From Microcaldota archaeon (lineage in GTDB: Archaea; Micrarchaeota; Micrarchaeia; Micrarchaeales; CABMGC01), in the NCBI GenBank assembly GCA_021835105.1, contig JAKBQS010000034.1:1-9038 (forward strand): 9,038 nt of DNA. The letters are read 5' to 3'. The notes under the pieces are model-generated. The model had not been told where the DNA came from, did no database searches, and saw nothing but the letters and a program-made list of their open reading frames with translations. The position numbers were made by a program, and so were the translations under genes. This document shows positions 1 through 6,365 of the stretch, piece by piece (within the stretch, counting starts at the first letter, position 1; every line of letters begins with the position of its first letter).

Positions 1-75
1 GAAGAGGGTCGCAGTGTCGCGGAGAGGGTATTGGGAAAGGAGACCGCGAAGAAGATACTATCGCAGCTGGATTGA
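1..75 (+). CDS. C-terminal tail of an unidentified protein (5' partial)
   Basis: Frame 1 is open from the window edge to a TGA at 73-75, giving 24 residues that begin EEGRSVAERVLG and end KKILSQLD. This is an amphipathic, Ala/Glu/Lys-rich helix-like tail. All three plus frames are open here because the stretch is short, and frame 1 was chosen because its composition looks the most protein-like. The stop lies 15 nt from the stop of the convergent pyrophosphatase gene, a normal tight convergent arrangement. The family cannot be named from this fragment. Confidence 0.42.
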   Translation, partial: EEGRSVAERVLGKETAKKILSQLD

Positions 76-90
76 ATAACTGCCGATTCG

Positions 91-645
91 CTACTTTGTA
101 AGGTAGTCCCTAAGCTTTCTGAAAGCTATGCCTCTTGCCGATATCTTGTTCTTCTCAGCTATTCCGAGCTCCGCAAAAGTCCTTTTCTCCCCTTTTGGGA
201 TAAATATAAAATCCCATCCAAATCCTTCTGCACCCCTTGCCTTATCCGAGATGCTTCCTTCAATCCTTCCGCTAAATACCTTTGTAGTATGCCCATCGCA
301 GTAAGCCACCGATGTCTCCGAATAAGCTCTCCTGTTGCTTTTGCTTACCATGGATGTTATTCCATCATTGCCTATGGCCTTCTGCATGTGTTTTGCAAGA
401 GCTCCGGGAAAGCCGTTCCAGCACTCTACAAAGAAACCGGTGTCTTCCACGATAATCCGCATCTTTGTCATCTCATAAGCCCTACGCGCCTTGTATGAAG
501 CAACTACCTTAACATCCAATGACTGTATCTCATCAAGTTCTTCGGGAACAACCTTTAGCCTTATCCCGGAGTTCTTCAGAATCATCTTTGCCTCACGCAC
601 CTTGTCTTTATTCGATGTCACAAAAACTATGTCCACTTTAACCAT
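91..645 (-). CDS. rdgB: HAM1/RdgB-family XTP/dITP diphosphatase (non-canonical purine NTP pyrophosphatase)
   Basis: The 184-residue product is of normal length for the house-cleaning enzyme that hydrolyses dITP, ITP and XTP to the monophosphate and pyrophosphate, keeping deaminated purines out of DNA and RNA in the cytoplasm. Visible family features are the N-terminal nucleotide-binding TSNKDK (residues 10-15), the acidic VEDTG with catalytic Asp68, NGFPGA at 77-82, RRAYSETSVAY at 105-115, FGWDFIFIP at 142-150 and KNKISARG at 165-172. Two normally conserved positions differ: the DP of GYDP/GWDP reads DF, and the base-contacting His of SHR is Ala170. The annotated ATG has GGGAG directly abutting it (646-650). 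The in-frame GTG at 636-634 lies 9 nt from that GGGAG and would start the protein at VDIVFVTSN, so it is a realistic alternative start. The family call is secure; activity is uncertain because of the substitutions. Confidence 0.93.
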   Translation of the reverse strand: MVKVDIVFVTSNKDKVREAKMILKNSGIRLKVVPEELDEIQSLDVKVVASYKARRAYEMTKMRIIVEDTGFFVECWNGFPGALAKHMQKAIGNDGITSMVSKSNRRAYSETSVAYCDGHTTKVFSGRIEGSISDKARGAEGFGWDFIFIPKGEKRTFAELGIAEKNKISARGIAFRKLRDYLTK

Positions 646-685
646 CTCCCAGATAAGAAATCCGCAACAAAATATTGAGAAGCAT

Positions 686-696
686 ATTATATAAAT
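686..696 (-). promoter_or_regulatory. TATA box of the XTP/dITP diphosphatase gene
   Basis: The minus strand reads ATTTATATAAT. Its centre is about 46 nt ahead of the ATG at 645, predicting a transcript start near 665 and a leader of about 20 nt that contains the GGGAG. Assigned from sequence resemblance to the archaeal TATA box and from spacing. Confidence 0.55.
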
Positions 697-790
697 GGAA
701 TTATGCCTGTAAGAAAGAAGTGCCAGCTAGGCTCAATAAAAGCAGTTTCCTTTGGAATAGATTAGACATAAGACGTTGGAGATAAAAGGC

Positions 791-800
791 GTATATATAA
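791..800 (+). promoter_or_regulatory. TATA box of the small gene at 835
   Basis: The sequence is GTATATATAA, a near-ideal archaeal TATA element. The predicted start of transcription, about 26 nt from its centre, falls near 821, directly before the AGGTGAT ribosome binding site at 824-830. It is divergent from the TATA box at 686-696. Confidence 0.6.
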
Positions 801-834
801 GCAAAGGCAAAATAAGATTATCAAGGTGATGCGG

Positions 835-948
835 ATGCCTGAAGGAAAGTATTGGCCTGTTGCGCGGTTCTACACTTCATCGGATATCAAGCAATTGCGT
901 CCGCGCGCAGAAAAGCTGGGAAGGAAAGCGCACGATAATAAGGCGTGA
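835..948 (+). CDS. Small basic hypothetical protein (37 aa)
   Basis: This is a short reading frame supported by its signals rather than by homology. A strong TATA box at 791-800 predicts a transcript start near 821, and AGGTGAT at 824-830, a good match to the archaeal anti-16S sequence, lies 4 nt before the ATG at 835. An in-frame ATG at 829 would add Met-Arg but would overlap that binding site. The product begins MPEGKYWPVARFY and ends GRKAHDNKA. It is soluble, strongly basic and lacks cysteine, and has aromatic residues near its start and a Lys/Arg-rich second half, which could suit binding of nucleic acid or ribosomes (inference from composition only). I do not recognise a family. It could also be the visible part of a non-coding transcript that happens to be open. 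Confidence 0.5.
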   Translation: MPEGKYWPVARFYTSSDIKQLRPRAEKLGRKAHDNKA

Positions 949-1012
949 CCGCGTAAGTCTATCTTCGCCTTATCCCGTTTGTGTGCTGAGTTCTTGGCGT
1001 TCAATGCCGTGC

Positions 1013-1031
1013 GCAGGGCATCGGGCCCTGC
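1013..1031. terminator. GC-rich hairpin between convergent genes
   Basis: GCAGGGC (1013-1019) pairs perfectly with GCCCTGC (1025-1031) around the loop ATCGG. It sits between the small gene ending at 948 and the convergent ACT regulator ending at 1063, and CCTTTTG follows on the plus strand. It may act as a two-way terminator or be part of an RNA. Archaeal termination relies mainly on T runs, so the role is uncertain. I see no other gene in 949-1062. Confidence 0.35.
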
Positions 1032-1062
1032 AATTTGCCTTTTGTGTACTGTAATAATCTGC

Positions 1063-1662
1063 TCAATGTGGTGTGGTTACATCTGCAAGAAGCGAATAGC
1101 TTCTCAGCGAGTCCTCCTTGCTGACCACCACTATCGTCTCTGTGTAGCAGGATATGAATTCTATCACGTTGATATTCTGTTCTGCCAAAAGTGATGCGAG
1201 GAAGGCTATAACACCGGAAGCCCCTTCTATCCCCTCCTCAGAATATATTATAATCGCAGAGCAGTTGTCCCTTACTTTTACAATGCTCTTCCTTGCTTTT
1301 CTATCTAAGGATCTGAGCACGTCTTTTCTTGTCAGGTATATGTAATAGTCATCCATCTTCACCTTGGCATCGTTCTCGATCTCCAAATCTCCGGTGGCTA
1401 TTATGACCCTTACTCCATCAAGAAGCGCCATCCTATTCTCCCTGAGTATGCCTAGGGCGCGCATCTCTATCCCTTCCCTAAGCACTTCCCTGTCTTCCGC
1501 ATATCTCCTTATTGCTGCCTTTATGGCCTGGTAATTTTTAATTCCTAACTGCTTCTGCATTAGCCTTGAGAGCGCACTGTAATTCACTATTCCGCTATCC
1601 AATGCCTCAAGCGTATAAGGCTTGCTTTTGAGATACATCCGTACTACATTAGATATTGTCAT
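1063..1662 (-). CDS. Winged-helix plus ACT-domain protein, probable amino-acid-responsive regulator
   Basis: The product has 199 residues. Residues 1-60 resemble a winged helix-turn-helix (GIVNYSALSRLMQKQLGI at 24-41, then AIKAAIRRYAED at 46-57). The middle, 62-130, contains two predicted strands and a charged linker. Residues about 133-194 form an ACT domain (SAIIIYSEEGIEGASGVIAF at 135-154; INVIEFISCYTETIVVVS at 164-181). ACT domains bind amino acids and regulate enzymes or transcription factors, and archaea carry small ACT proteins of this layout. It has no catalytic domain and no membrane segment. It is divergent from argG, with 203 nt between the starts, so arginine or a precursor is a reasonable ligand (inference). 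The 19-bp element at 1671-1689 lies between its TATA box and start codon, which would suit autorepression. The leader is near zero length, as is common in archaea. The domain call is good; the regulatory target is not shown. Confidence 0.82.
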   Translation of the reverse strand: MTISNVVRMYLKSKPYTLEALDSGIVNYSALSRLMQKQLGIKNYQAIKAAIRRYAEDREVLREGIEMRALGILRENRMALLDGVRVIIATGDLEIENDAKVKMDDYYIYLTRKDVLRSLDRKARKSIVKVRDNCSAIIIYSEEGIEGASGVIAFLASLLAEQNINVIEFISCYTETIVVVSKEDSLRSYSLLADVTTPH

Positions 1663-1670
1663 GCATTCAC

Positions 1671-1689
1671 TGTATCATTTGGTACACAT
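1671..1689. promoter_or_regulatory. Candidate operator, copy 1 (ACT-regulator promoter)
   Basis: The plus strand reads TGTATCATTTGGTACACAT. It matches 4334-4352 at 18 of 19 positions. Within it, TGTA-N8-TACA (1671-1686) is an imperfect dyad, as expected for a dimeric winged-helix protein. It lies between the minus-strand TATA box and the start codon of the regulator gene, where binding would block initiation. The binding protein is inferred. Confidence 0.55.
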
Positions 1690-1695
1690 ATATAC
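1686..1695 (-). promoter_or_regulatory. TATA box of the ACT-regulator gene
   Basis: The minus strand reads AGTATATATG across this stretch. The centre is about 29 nt from the ATG at 1662, so the transcript would be leaderless or nearly so. It partly overlaps the 19-bp element. Confidence 0.45.
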
Positions 1696-1766
1696 TATTT
1701 ATTATTAATTGGTGCGGCAAACTTATTAACAATTGGGCATTAATCTATATTGAAAATTTTATTATA

Positions 1767-1814
1767 AAAACGGGCCAAATAATAAATGCATTCACATCTC
1801 CACGCAAAACGGGC
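1767..1814 (+). repeat. Direct repeats in the argG upstream region
   Basis: AAAACGGGC occurs at 1767-1775 and again at 1806-1814, 39 bp apart. A second pair, ATGCATTCAC, occurs at 1661-1670 (over the regulator start codon) and 1786-1795. These could be protein-binding sites in the 203-bp divergent promoter region or chance repeats in AT-rich DNA. Two TATA-like stretches sit among them: TTATTATAAA (1759-1768) and CATATACT (1814-1821). Confidence 0.3.
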
Positions 1815-1821
1815 ATATACT
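1814..1821 (+). promoter_or_regulatory. Possible TATA box for the argGH operon
   Basis: CATATACT would place the transcript start near 1843, leaving a leader of about 20-30 nt before the argG start. The alternative TTATTATAAA at 1759-1768 is a better TATA match but implies a leader of about 75-85 nt. Sequence alone does not decide between them. Confidence 0.35.
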
Positions 1822-1865
1822 AGATATCTTTCTAACCTATTGATCTATCAATCGCGCTTCGCAAG

Positions 1866-3134
1866 ATGAGAACTATGGCAAAAAAAGAGAAAGTGGTACT
1901 GGCATACAGCGGCGGTCTGGATACATCTGTGATACTGAAATGGCTTGTAAATAAAGGATATGAAGTCATATGCTTCCTTGGAGATGTCGGCCAGGAAGAG
2001 GATTTCGAGGCGGCCAAAAAGAAGGCGCTAGCCCTAGGAGCATCGAAGATATACGTAATAGACCTGAAAGAGGAATTTGTCACCAAATATATCTTTCCCG
2101 CAATGCGCGGCAATGCCATGTACGAGGGAAGGTACCTCCTTGGGACATCGTTGGCAAGGCCGCTCCTTGCAAAAGCCCAGATAAATATAGCCAAGAAGGA
2201 GGGTGCAATGTACGTTGCGCACGGCGCAACAGGCAAGGGCAATGACCAGGTGCGCTTCGAGCTTACATACTATGCGCTTAACCCTGAGATAAAGATAATA
2301 TCTCCATGGAAAGACCCGGATTTCCTTGCGGAGTTCAAGGGACGAAGCGACATGATCAAATATGCAGAGAAGTACGATATACAAATAAAGGCCACAAAGG
2401 CAAAGCCGTACAGCGAGGACGAAAACCTAATGCACATAAGCCACGAATCAGGAGTTCTGGAGGACCCCGAATACAGGCCGCCGGAACACGTGTTCTCAAG
2501 GACATCACCAATCGACAATACCCCCGGCAAGGAATCCATTATAGAAATATCATTCAAGGATGGAAATCCGATCAAGGTGGTTGATAAAACCGCAAATGTC
2601 ACTGTAACAAAACCGCTGGAGCTATTCCTGTACCTGAACAAGATAGGGAGTGAGAACGGGGTAGGCAGAGTTGATATGGTTGAAAACCGTTTTATAGGCA
2701 TAAAGTCGCGCGGAGTCTATGAGACTCCTGGAGGAACGATATTATGGATCGCGCACAGGGATCTGGAAGGAATAGCGATGGACAAGGAGGTAATGCATAT
2801 CCGCGACATGCTGATTCCAAAGTTTTCCGAGATTATATACAATGGCTTCTGGTTCTCCCCGGAAATGGATTTCCTCATGAATGCATTCGACAAGAGCCAG
2901 GAAGCAATAGATGGCAGGGTAATACTATCTCTCTACAAAGGCAACGTGAATGTAATAGGCAGGGAGGCGTTCACGCCGCTTTATAACCAGAAGCAGTCGA
3001 GCATGGATGAGGAAGGCGGATTCAATGCACTCGACTCAAAAGGATTCATAAACATAAACGCCCTGCGCCTCAAGGCGCATTTCGTTGCAATGAAGGGCAA
3101 ATTGCCTTACAAATGGGCAGAAGAGGGCAAATGA
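1866..3134 (+). CDS. argG: Argininosuccinate synthase
   Basis: This enzyme joins citrulline and aspartate using ATP (giving AMP and PPi) to make argininosuccinate, the penultimate step of arginine synthesis in the cytoplasm. The 422-residue length fits the family (about 400). It carries the N-type ATP pyrophosphatase loop AYSGGLDTS (residues 13-21), [10 protein letters not shown] (90-99), [14 protein letters not shown] (119-132), SPWKDPDF (146-153) and [15 protein letters not shown] (187-201), all intact. Two in-frame ATGs, at 1866 and 1875, are possible. The second gives [14 protein letters not shown], closer to the usual family start, and neither has a convincing ribosome binding site. argH follows after 9 nt, with its binding site overlapping the argG stop, so the two are surely one operon. 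The upstream region is shared with the divergent ACT regulator. No substitutions in key motifs were seen. Confidence 0.98.
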   Translation: MRTMAKKEKVVLAYSGGLDTSVILKWLVNKGYEVICFLGDVGQEEDFEAAKKKALALGASKIYVIDLKEEFVTKYIFPAMRGNAMYEGRYLLGTSLARPLLAKAQINIAKKEGAMYVAHGATGKGNDQVRFELTYYALNPEIKIISPWKDPDFLAEFKGRSDMIKYAEKYDIQIKATKAKPYSEDENLMHISHESGVLEDPEYRPPEHVFSRTSPIDNTPGKESIIEISFKDGNPIKVVDKTANVTVTKPLELFLYLNKIGSENGVGRVDMVENRFIGIKSRGVYETPGGTILWIAHRDLEGIAMDKEVMHIRDMLIPKFSEIIYNGFWFSPEMDFLMNAFDKSQEAIDGRVILSLYKGNVNVIGREAFTPLYNQKQSSMDEEGGFNALDSKGFININALRLKAHFVAMKGKLPYKWAEEGK

Positions 3135-3137
3135 GGT
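3133..3137 (+). promoter_or_regulatory. argH ribosome binding site overlapping the argG stop
   Basis: GAGGT shares bases with the argG TGA (3132-3134) and lies 6 nt before the argH ATG at 3144. This spacing suggests coupled translation of the two enzymes and fixes the argH start. Confidence 0.65.
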
Positions 3138-3143
3138 AAGCCG

Positions 3144-4340
3144 ATGAAGGCAAAGAAGCTATGGTACAAGGGCTACTCGATAAACAGTGAGGTAGAGGAT
3201 TACATAGCGGGAGAAGAATACCTGCTTGACCTTAAGATAGCGAAGTACGATTGCATAGCCTCCATCGCCCATGCCAAAATGCTTGCAAAGATAGGCATAC
3301 TAACTCCAAAGGAGGCATCCATGCTTGCCTCTTCCTTGAATAAAATAATAAGGCTCCTTGAGCTGGGAAAATTTGAGATCTCAAAGGAAGATGAAGATTG
3401 TCATACTGCAATAGAGAATTATCTGACAGAGAACCTGGGCCAGCTCGGCAAGAAGATCCATACAGGACGGTCAAGAAATGACCAAGTATTGGTTGCACTC
3501 AGGCTATATTCTAGGGAGAATCTCAAGGTATGCATATCCCTTGCAGGGAAGCTGACCAAATCAATGCGCAATTTCAAAGAAAAGTACGGCGATGTAAAAC
3601 TTCCAGGTTACACCCATACACGAAAAGCTATGCCATCATCGGTAGGATTATGGGCCGGTGCATTTATAGATGCAATAAACGATGATATAACGCTTCTAGA
3701 AGCAGCATTAAAGCTGATTGACCAGTCGCCTCTAGGGACAGGTGCAGGCTACGGTAGTCCGATAAAGCTTGACAGGGAATATACTGCAAAAGAGCTTGGC
3801 TTCTCAAGAATACAAGCAAACCCGATCTACGCGCAGCTAAGCAGAGGCAAGTTCGAAGCCACTATATTGCACGCGCTAAGTCAGGTTATGCTGGATCTAA
3901 ACCGCATCTCAGCAGAGCTAATAACATTTACGATGCCGGAATTCGGCTATTACGAACTTCCAAGGGAATTTACGACTGGGAGCTCAATGATGCCCAACAA
4001 GCGCAACCCGGATTTCCTCGAGCTTATGCGCGCGAAGTACCATATAATACTGGGATACGAATTTCAGGTTCAGTCCCTGATAGCCAATCTGCCTACGGGC
4101 TATAATGCCGACCTTTCCCTAACCAAGGCACCTCTTATTAAAGGCTTTGAGATTACAAGTGCCAGCCTTAAGATCGCAGCCCTGCTATTCAAAAACTTAA
4201 GGGTCAACAGGCAAAATTGCGCAAAGGCAATGTCCGATGAGCTATATGCTACCTCAAGAGCATATGATCTTGTAGCCACGGGCGTGCCATTCAGGGATGC
4301 GTACAAAAAGATAGCAGATGAGTACGGTAAAAATGTATAA
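3144..4340 (+). CDS. argH: Argininosuccinate lyase (C-terminally short form)
   Basis: The enzyme splits argininosuccinate into arginine and fumarate. The 398-residue product belongs to the fumarase/aspartase superfamily and acts as a homotetramer in known members. The three active-site regions are present: HTGRSRNDQ (106-114), GYTHTRKAMPSS (155-166) with the conserved His158, and the signature GSSMMPNKRNPD (279-290) with the catalytic serine. The AMPSSVGLW wording differs from the AQP of Escherichia coli ArgH and recalls a second ArgH branch. The protein stops soon after GVPFRDAYKKI, so it lacks roughly 60 residues of the C-terminal domain found in 450-460-residue ArgH proteins. The stop is not a sequence artefact that I can detect. 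The gene is coupled to argG, and its final GTA-TAA lies inside the second copy of the 19-bp operator-like element. Confidence 0.97.
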   Translation: MKAKKLWYKGYSINSEVEDYIAGEEYLLDLKIAKYDCIASIAHAKMLAKIGILTPKEASMLASSLNKIIRLLELGKFEISKEDEDCHTAIENYLTENLGQLGKKIHTGRSRNDQVLVALRLYSRENLKVCISLAGKLTKSMRNFKEKYGDVKLPGYTHTRKAMPSSVGLWAGAFIDAINDDITLLEAALKLIDQSPLGTGAGYGSPIKLDREYTAKELGFSRIQANPIYAQLSRGKFEATILHALSQVMLDLNRISAELITFTMPEFGYYELPREFTTGSSMMPNKRNPDFLELMRAKYHIILGYEFQVQSLIANLPTGYNADLSLTKAPLIKGFEITSASLKIAALLFKNLRVNRQNCAKAMSDELYATSRAYDLVATGVPFRDAYKKIADEYGKNV

Positions 4341-4352
4341 TTTGGTACACAT
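4334..4352. promoter_or_regulatory. Candidate operator, copy 2 (argH end / GNAT upstream)
   Basis: The plus strand reads TGTATAATTTGGTACACAT, identical to 1671-1689 except at one position. It covers the last sense codon and stop codon of argH and lies about 40-55 bp upstream of the GNAT TATA box. The position ahead of the TATA box would also suit an activator. Repetition in two intergenic regions of the same neighbourhood is the main evidence. Confidence 0.55.
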
Positions 4353-4377
4353 TTCTTCTAATTTATAACAAATGTGT
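4347..4377. repeat. Inverted repeat ACACATTT / AAATGTGT
   Basis: ACACATTT (4347-4354) and AAATGTGT (4370-4377) are a perfect 8-bp inverted pair with a 15-nt AT-rich spacer. The left arm is part of operator copy 2. It may be a two-site binding region for a regulator. A weak AT-rich hairpin at the argH 3' end is the alternative. Confidence 0.35.
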
Positions 4378-4386
4378 CATAAAATA

Positions 4387-4396
4387 TTTATATAAT
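4387..4396 (+). promoter_or_regulatory. TATA box of the GNAT-M20 operon
   Basis: TTTATATAAT is a strong archaeal TATA element. The predicted transcript start is near 4418, only about 6 nt before the ATG at 4424, so the first message would be close to leaderless. Confidence 0.6.
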
Positions 4397-4423
4397 CCCG
4401 CACTTAACTTAATCAAAGGCAGA

Positions 4424-5089
4424 ATGGTAAAAATGACCAATAAGATAATTGCTAAAAACCTAGCTGGCGCAGGCAGTGGATATGAAGCATTGCAAATGGT
4501 TGCAAGGCGGCAGGAGTCTCCTGCCCAGATGTGGCCCATACCAGGCGAATCCGTTCCGTTGCAGGCAAGCAAGCAGGCGTTCAAATTCATGCTTACAGAA
4601 CCTGCTGATATGGATGCAATACTTAAGATGGTCCACGATGCAAACAGCACAGGGGCTCTCATAGAGAAAGGGCTTCCTGAAGAGCTACAGGCATGGGTGA
4701 AAGAGGGTATGTCTTTCGTAGTGAAGCATCCTGAAACGGGAAAAACTGTGGCACATATGGCAATAGACGCATGGCCAGGATGCCTGGAATTGCGTACCGT
4801 AGTAACGCACGAGGACTTCAGGAAGCAGGGCATAAACGGCTCACTTACGCACACCGTGCTTGACCTAATATTCGCCAAGTGGCCGGATGCGGTAGTCGTT
4901 GAGGTAAAGAACGATGCAAGCATGGGCGAGGCGCTGCTTAAAAACGCTATAGGCTTCACCGAAATATCAATAAACGAGATTGCAGCGCTTGGGGTTAACG
5001 TAAAGGAACTCGACCAGACATGGCATTTCTACAAGCTGACGAAGGCCCAGTATATGGCAGGGCCGTTAAATAGCTCAAAGCGGGACTGA
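4424..5089 (+). CDS. GNAT-family N-acetyltransferase
   Basis: The 221-residue product has a GNAT fold in its second half: AHMAIDAW (110-117), then motif A as LELRTVVTHEDFRKQGING (121-139) followed by the helix SLTHTVLDLIF, and motif B around VVVEVKNDASMGEALLKNAIGF (157-178). GNAT enzymes transfer acetyl from acetyl-CoA to an amine. The acetyl-CoA pyrophosphate loop, usually R/QxxGxG/A, reads RKQGIN here, with Asn at the last position, so CoA binding may be weakened or different. The substrate cannot be read from sequence. Context (argGH upstream, an M20 hydrolase 4 nt downstream) suggests an amino acid or small amine. It is longer than a minimal GNAT, with about 55 extra N-terminal residues. 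ATG 4424 and ATG 4433 are both possible starts; the TATA spacing suits 4424. It is not recognisable as ArgA or RimI. Confidence 0.82.
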   Translation: MVKMTNKIIAKNLAGAGSGYEALQMVARRQESPAQMWPIPGESVPLQASKQAFKFMLTEPADMDAILKMVHDANSTGALIEKGLPEELQAWVKEGMSFVVKHPETGKTVAHMAIDAWPGCLELRTVVTHEDFRKQGINGSLTHTVLDLIFAKWPDAVVVEVKNDASMGEALLKNAIGFTEISINEIAALGVNVKELDQTWHFYKLTKAQYMAGPLNSSKRD

Positions 5090-5093
5090 GATA

Positions 5094-6224
5094 ATGCCAT
5101 CTGAAAGTAAAAAAGCAGCAGAGCGAGATGCAAAACTAGAAAAGCTTTTTTGCAATCTGGTTAAGATAAGTTCCCCAAGCAGCATGGAGCTCAATACCGC
5201 CATGTACATAAGCAAATACCTCTCCCAGAATGGCATACCTTGCCATTTTGACAAGGCAAACAAGAAAACGGGAGGCAATACCGGCAATCTCATAGCAAAG
5301 CTAGAAGGAGAAGGGCCAACAATAATGTTTGTAGCGCATATGGACACGGTAGAAGACGGGAAGACGCCCATAAAGCCTACTATTAAAAAAGGAATAATAC
5401 GCAGCGACGGCACAACAATACTCGGAGTGGACAACAAAGCCTCTGTAGCAGCACTTCTATCTGCCATGAAGGAATTCAAGAAGAAGGACCACTGCAATGT
5501 AATAGCCGTGTTTTCCGTCAATGAAGAGCAGGGCGTAATGGGTGCAAGCAGCATCAATATATCACCAAGCCCTGATTACACTTTCGTAATAGATGGTTCC
5601 GGACACCCGGGGACATTCATGAATGATGCTCTTGGCCATTCAAGCTTCAAGATAAAAATAATCGGCAAAGAGGCGCATGCAGCTTTCGCTCCGGAAACAG
5701 GCAGGAATGCGCTCAAGGCAGCGGGGCTTCTAATCTCAAAGCAGAAATTCGGCGTATATCCGGATGGCAGCATCGTGAATATCGGTACGATAAGCGGAGG
5801 AGCACGCACGAACATCATCCCAGGAATAGTCGTAATGGAGGGGGAAGTGAGGGGCAGGAGCATGGAGTCGATGGCAAAGCGCCTGATTGAAATAAAAAGC
5901 GCTTTGGAAGAGGCATGCGATACTACGGGGTGCGGATTTAAGTTCTACGAAGACAAAGACACCAAGCAGCCGTTCAGTGTAAACATAAATAGCAGGATAG
6001 CGAAGCTTGCACGCAAAGCCGCAAGAGCCGCAGGCCTGAAGTTCGAGATGTACGGGCTTAAAGCCACAACCGAGGCAAATGTGCTGCATGGAAAATATCC
6101 AAACATACTGATAATGGCCAGCGGAGGGATCAATCCGCACTCTAATTCCGAGTGCATAAGCATACGCGAATTATACCAATTAAAAAGCCTGATAATCTCC
6201 CTAATTGAGTCTGTATCTTTATGA
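5094..6224 (+). CDS. M20-family metallopeptidase, PepT-like
   Basis: The 376-residue product is a two-zinc M20 hydrolase, a family that includes aminopeptidases and amino-acid deacylases. The catalytic motifs are complete: AHMDTV (81-86; metal His82, Asp84), TTILGVDNKAS (107-117; bridging Asp113), NEEQG (143-147; general base Glu144, metal Glu145), VIDGSG (165-170; Asp167) and NPHSNSE (347-353; His349). The GKEAHAA at 191-197 belongs to the inserted dimerisation domain. The run KPTIKKGIIRSDGTTILG is typical of the PepT-like (peptidase T-like) subgroup rather than ArgE or DapE. It starts 4 nt after the GNAT stop with only a weak binding site, indicating translational coupling. It has no signal peptide, so it should be cytoplasmic. 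It might remove the acyl group added by its partner or trim peptides to feed amino-acid pools; that is inference. Confidence 0.93.
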   Translation: MPSESKKAAERDAKLEKLFCNLVKISSPSSMELNTAMYISKYLSQNGIPCHFDKANKKTGGNTGNLIAKLEGEGPTIMFVAHMDTVEDGKTPIKPTIKKGIIRSDGTTILGVDNKASVAALLSAMKEFKKKDHCNVIAVFSVNEEQGVMGASSINISPSPDYTFVIDGSGHPGTFMNDALGHSSFKIKIIGKEAHAAFAPETGRNALKAAGLLISKQKFGVYPDGSIVNIGTISGGARTNIIPGIVVMEGEVRGRSMESMAKRLIEIKSALEEACDTTGCGFKFYEDKDTKQPFSVNINSRIAKLARKAARAAGLKFEMYGLKATTEANVLHGKYPNILIMASGGINPHSNSECISIRELYQLKSLIISLIESVSL

Positions 6225-6328
6225 ATTACAATAATGCCAAATGCGCACTTAAGAATGATGGAAAAAGGATTGCGTTAGCGCCAGCACATGCACTTTCAAA
6301 ATACTTCCTCGATAACGTACGATAATCA

Positions 6329-6335
6329 TTAAATA
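6329..6335 (+). promoter_or_regulatory. Possible TATA box of the guanidine hydrolase gene
   Basis: TTAAATA would put transcription start near 6358 and leave a leader of about 8 nt. This implies a transcription unit separate from GNAT-M20. The rest of 6225-6365 shows no further gene or structure to me. Confidence 0.4.
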
Positions 6336-6365
6336 GGAAAATTTTCAATAATAATATGTGGGAAA

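Noticed and set aside
860..1194. Overlapping plus-strand frames of 64 and 71 residues between the small gene and the ACT gene
   Set aside because: Cys/Trp/Arg-rich translations without start signals; one overlaps the 835-948 gene and the other runs antisense into the ACT gene.
1832..2242. 136-residue minus-strand frame over the argG 5' end
   Set aside because: It lies opposite the highly conserved argG motifs; no independent signals.
4363..4959. 198-residue open frame on the minus strand over the GNAT gene
   Set aside because: It mirrors the codons of the GNAT gene, has no promoter or binding site, and its translation is Ser/Ala/Pro-rich and low in structure, as expected of an antisense shadow.
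5075..5557. 160-residue minus-strand frame over the M20 gene
   Set aside because: Antisense to intact M20 catalytic motifs, with no start signals.
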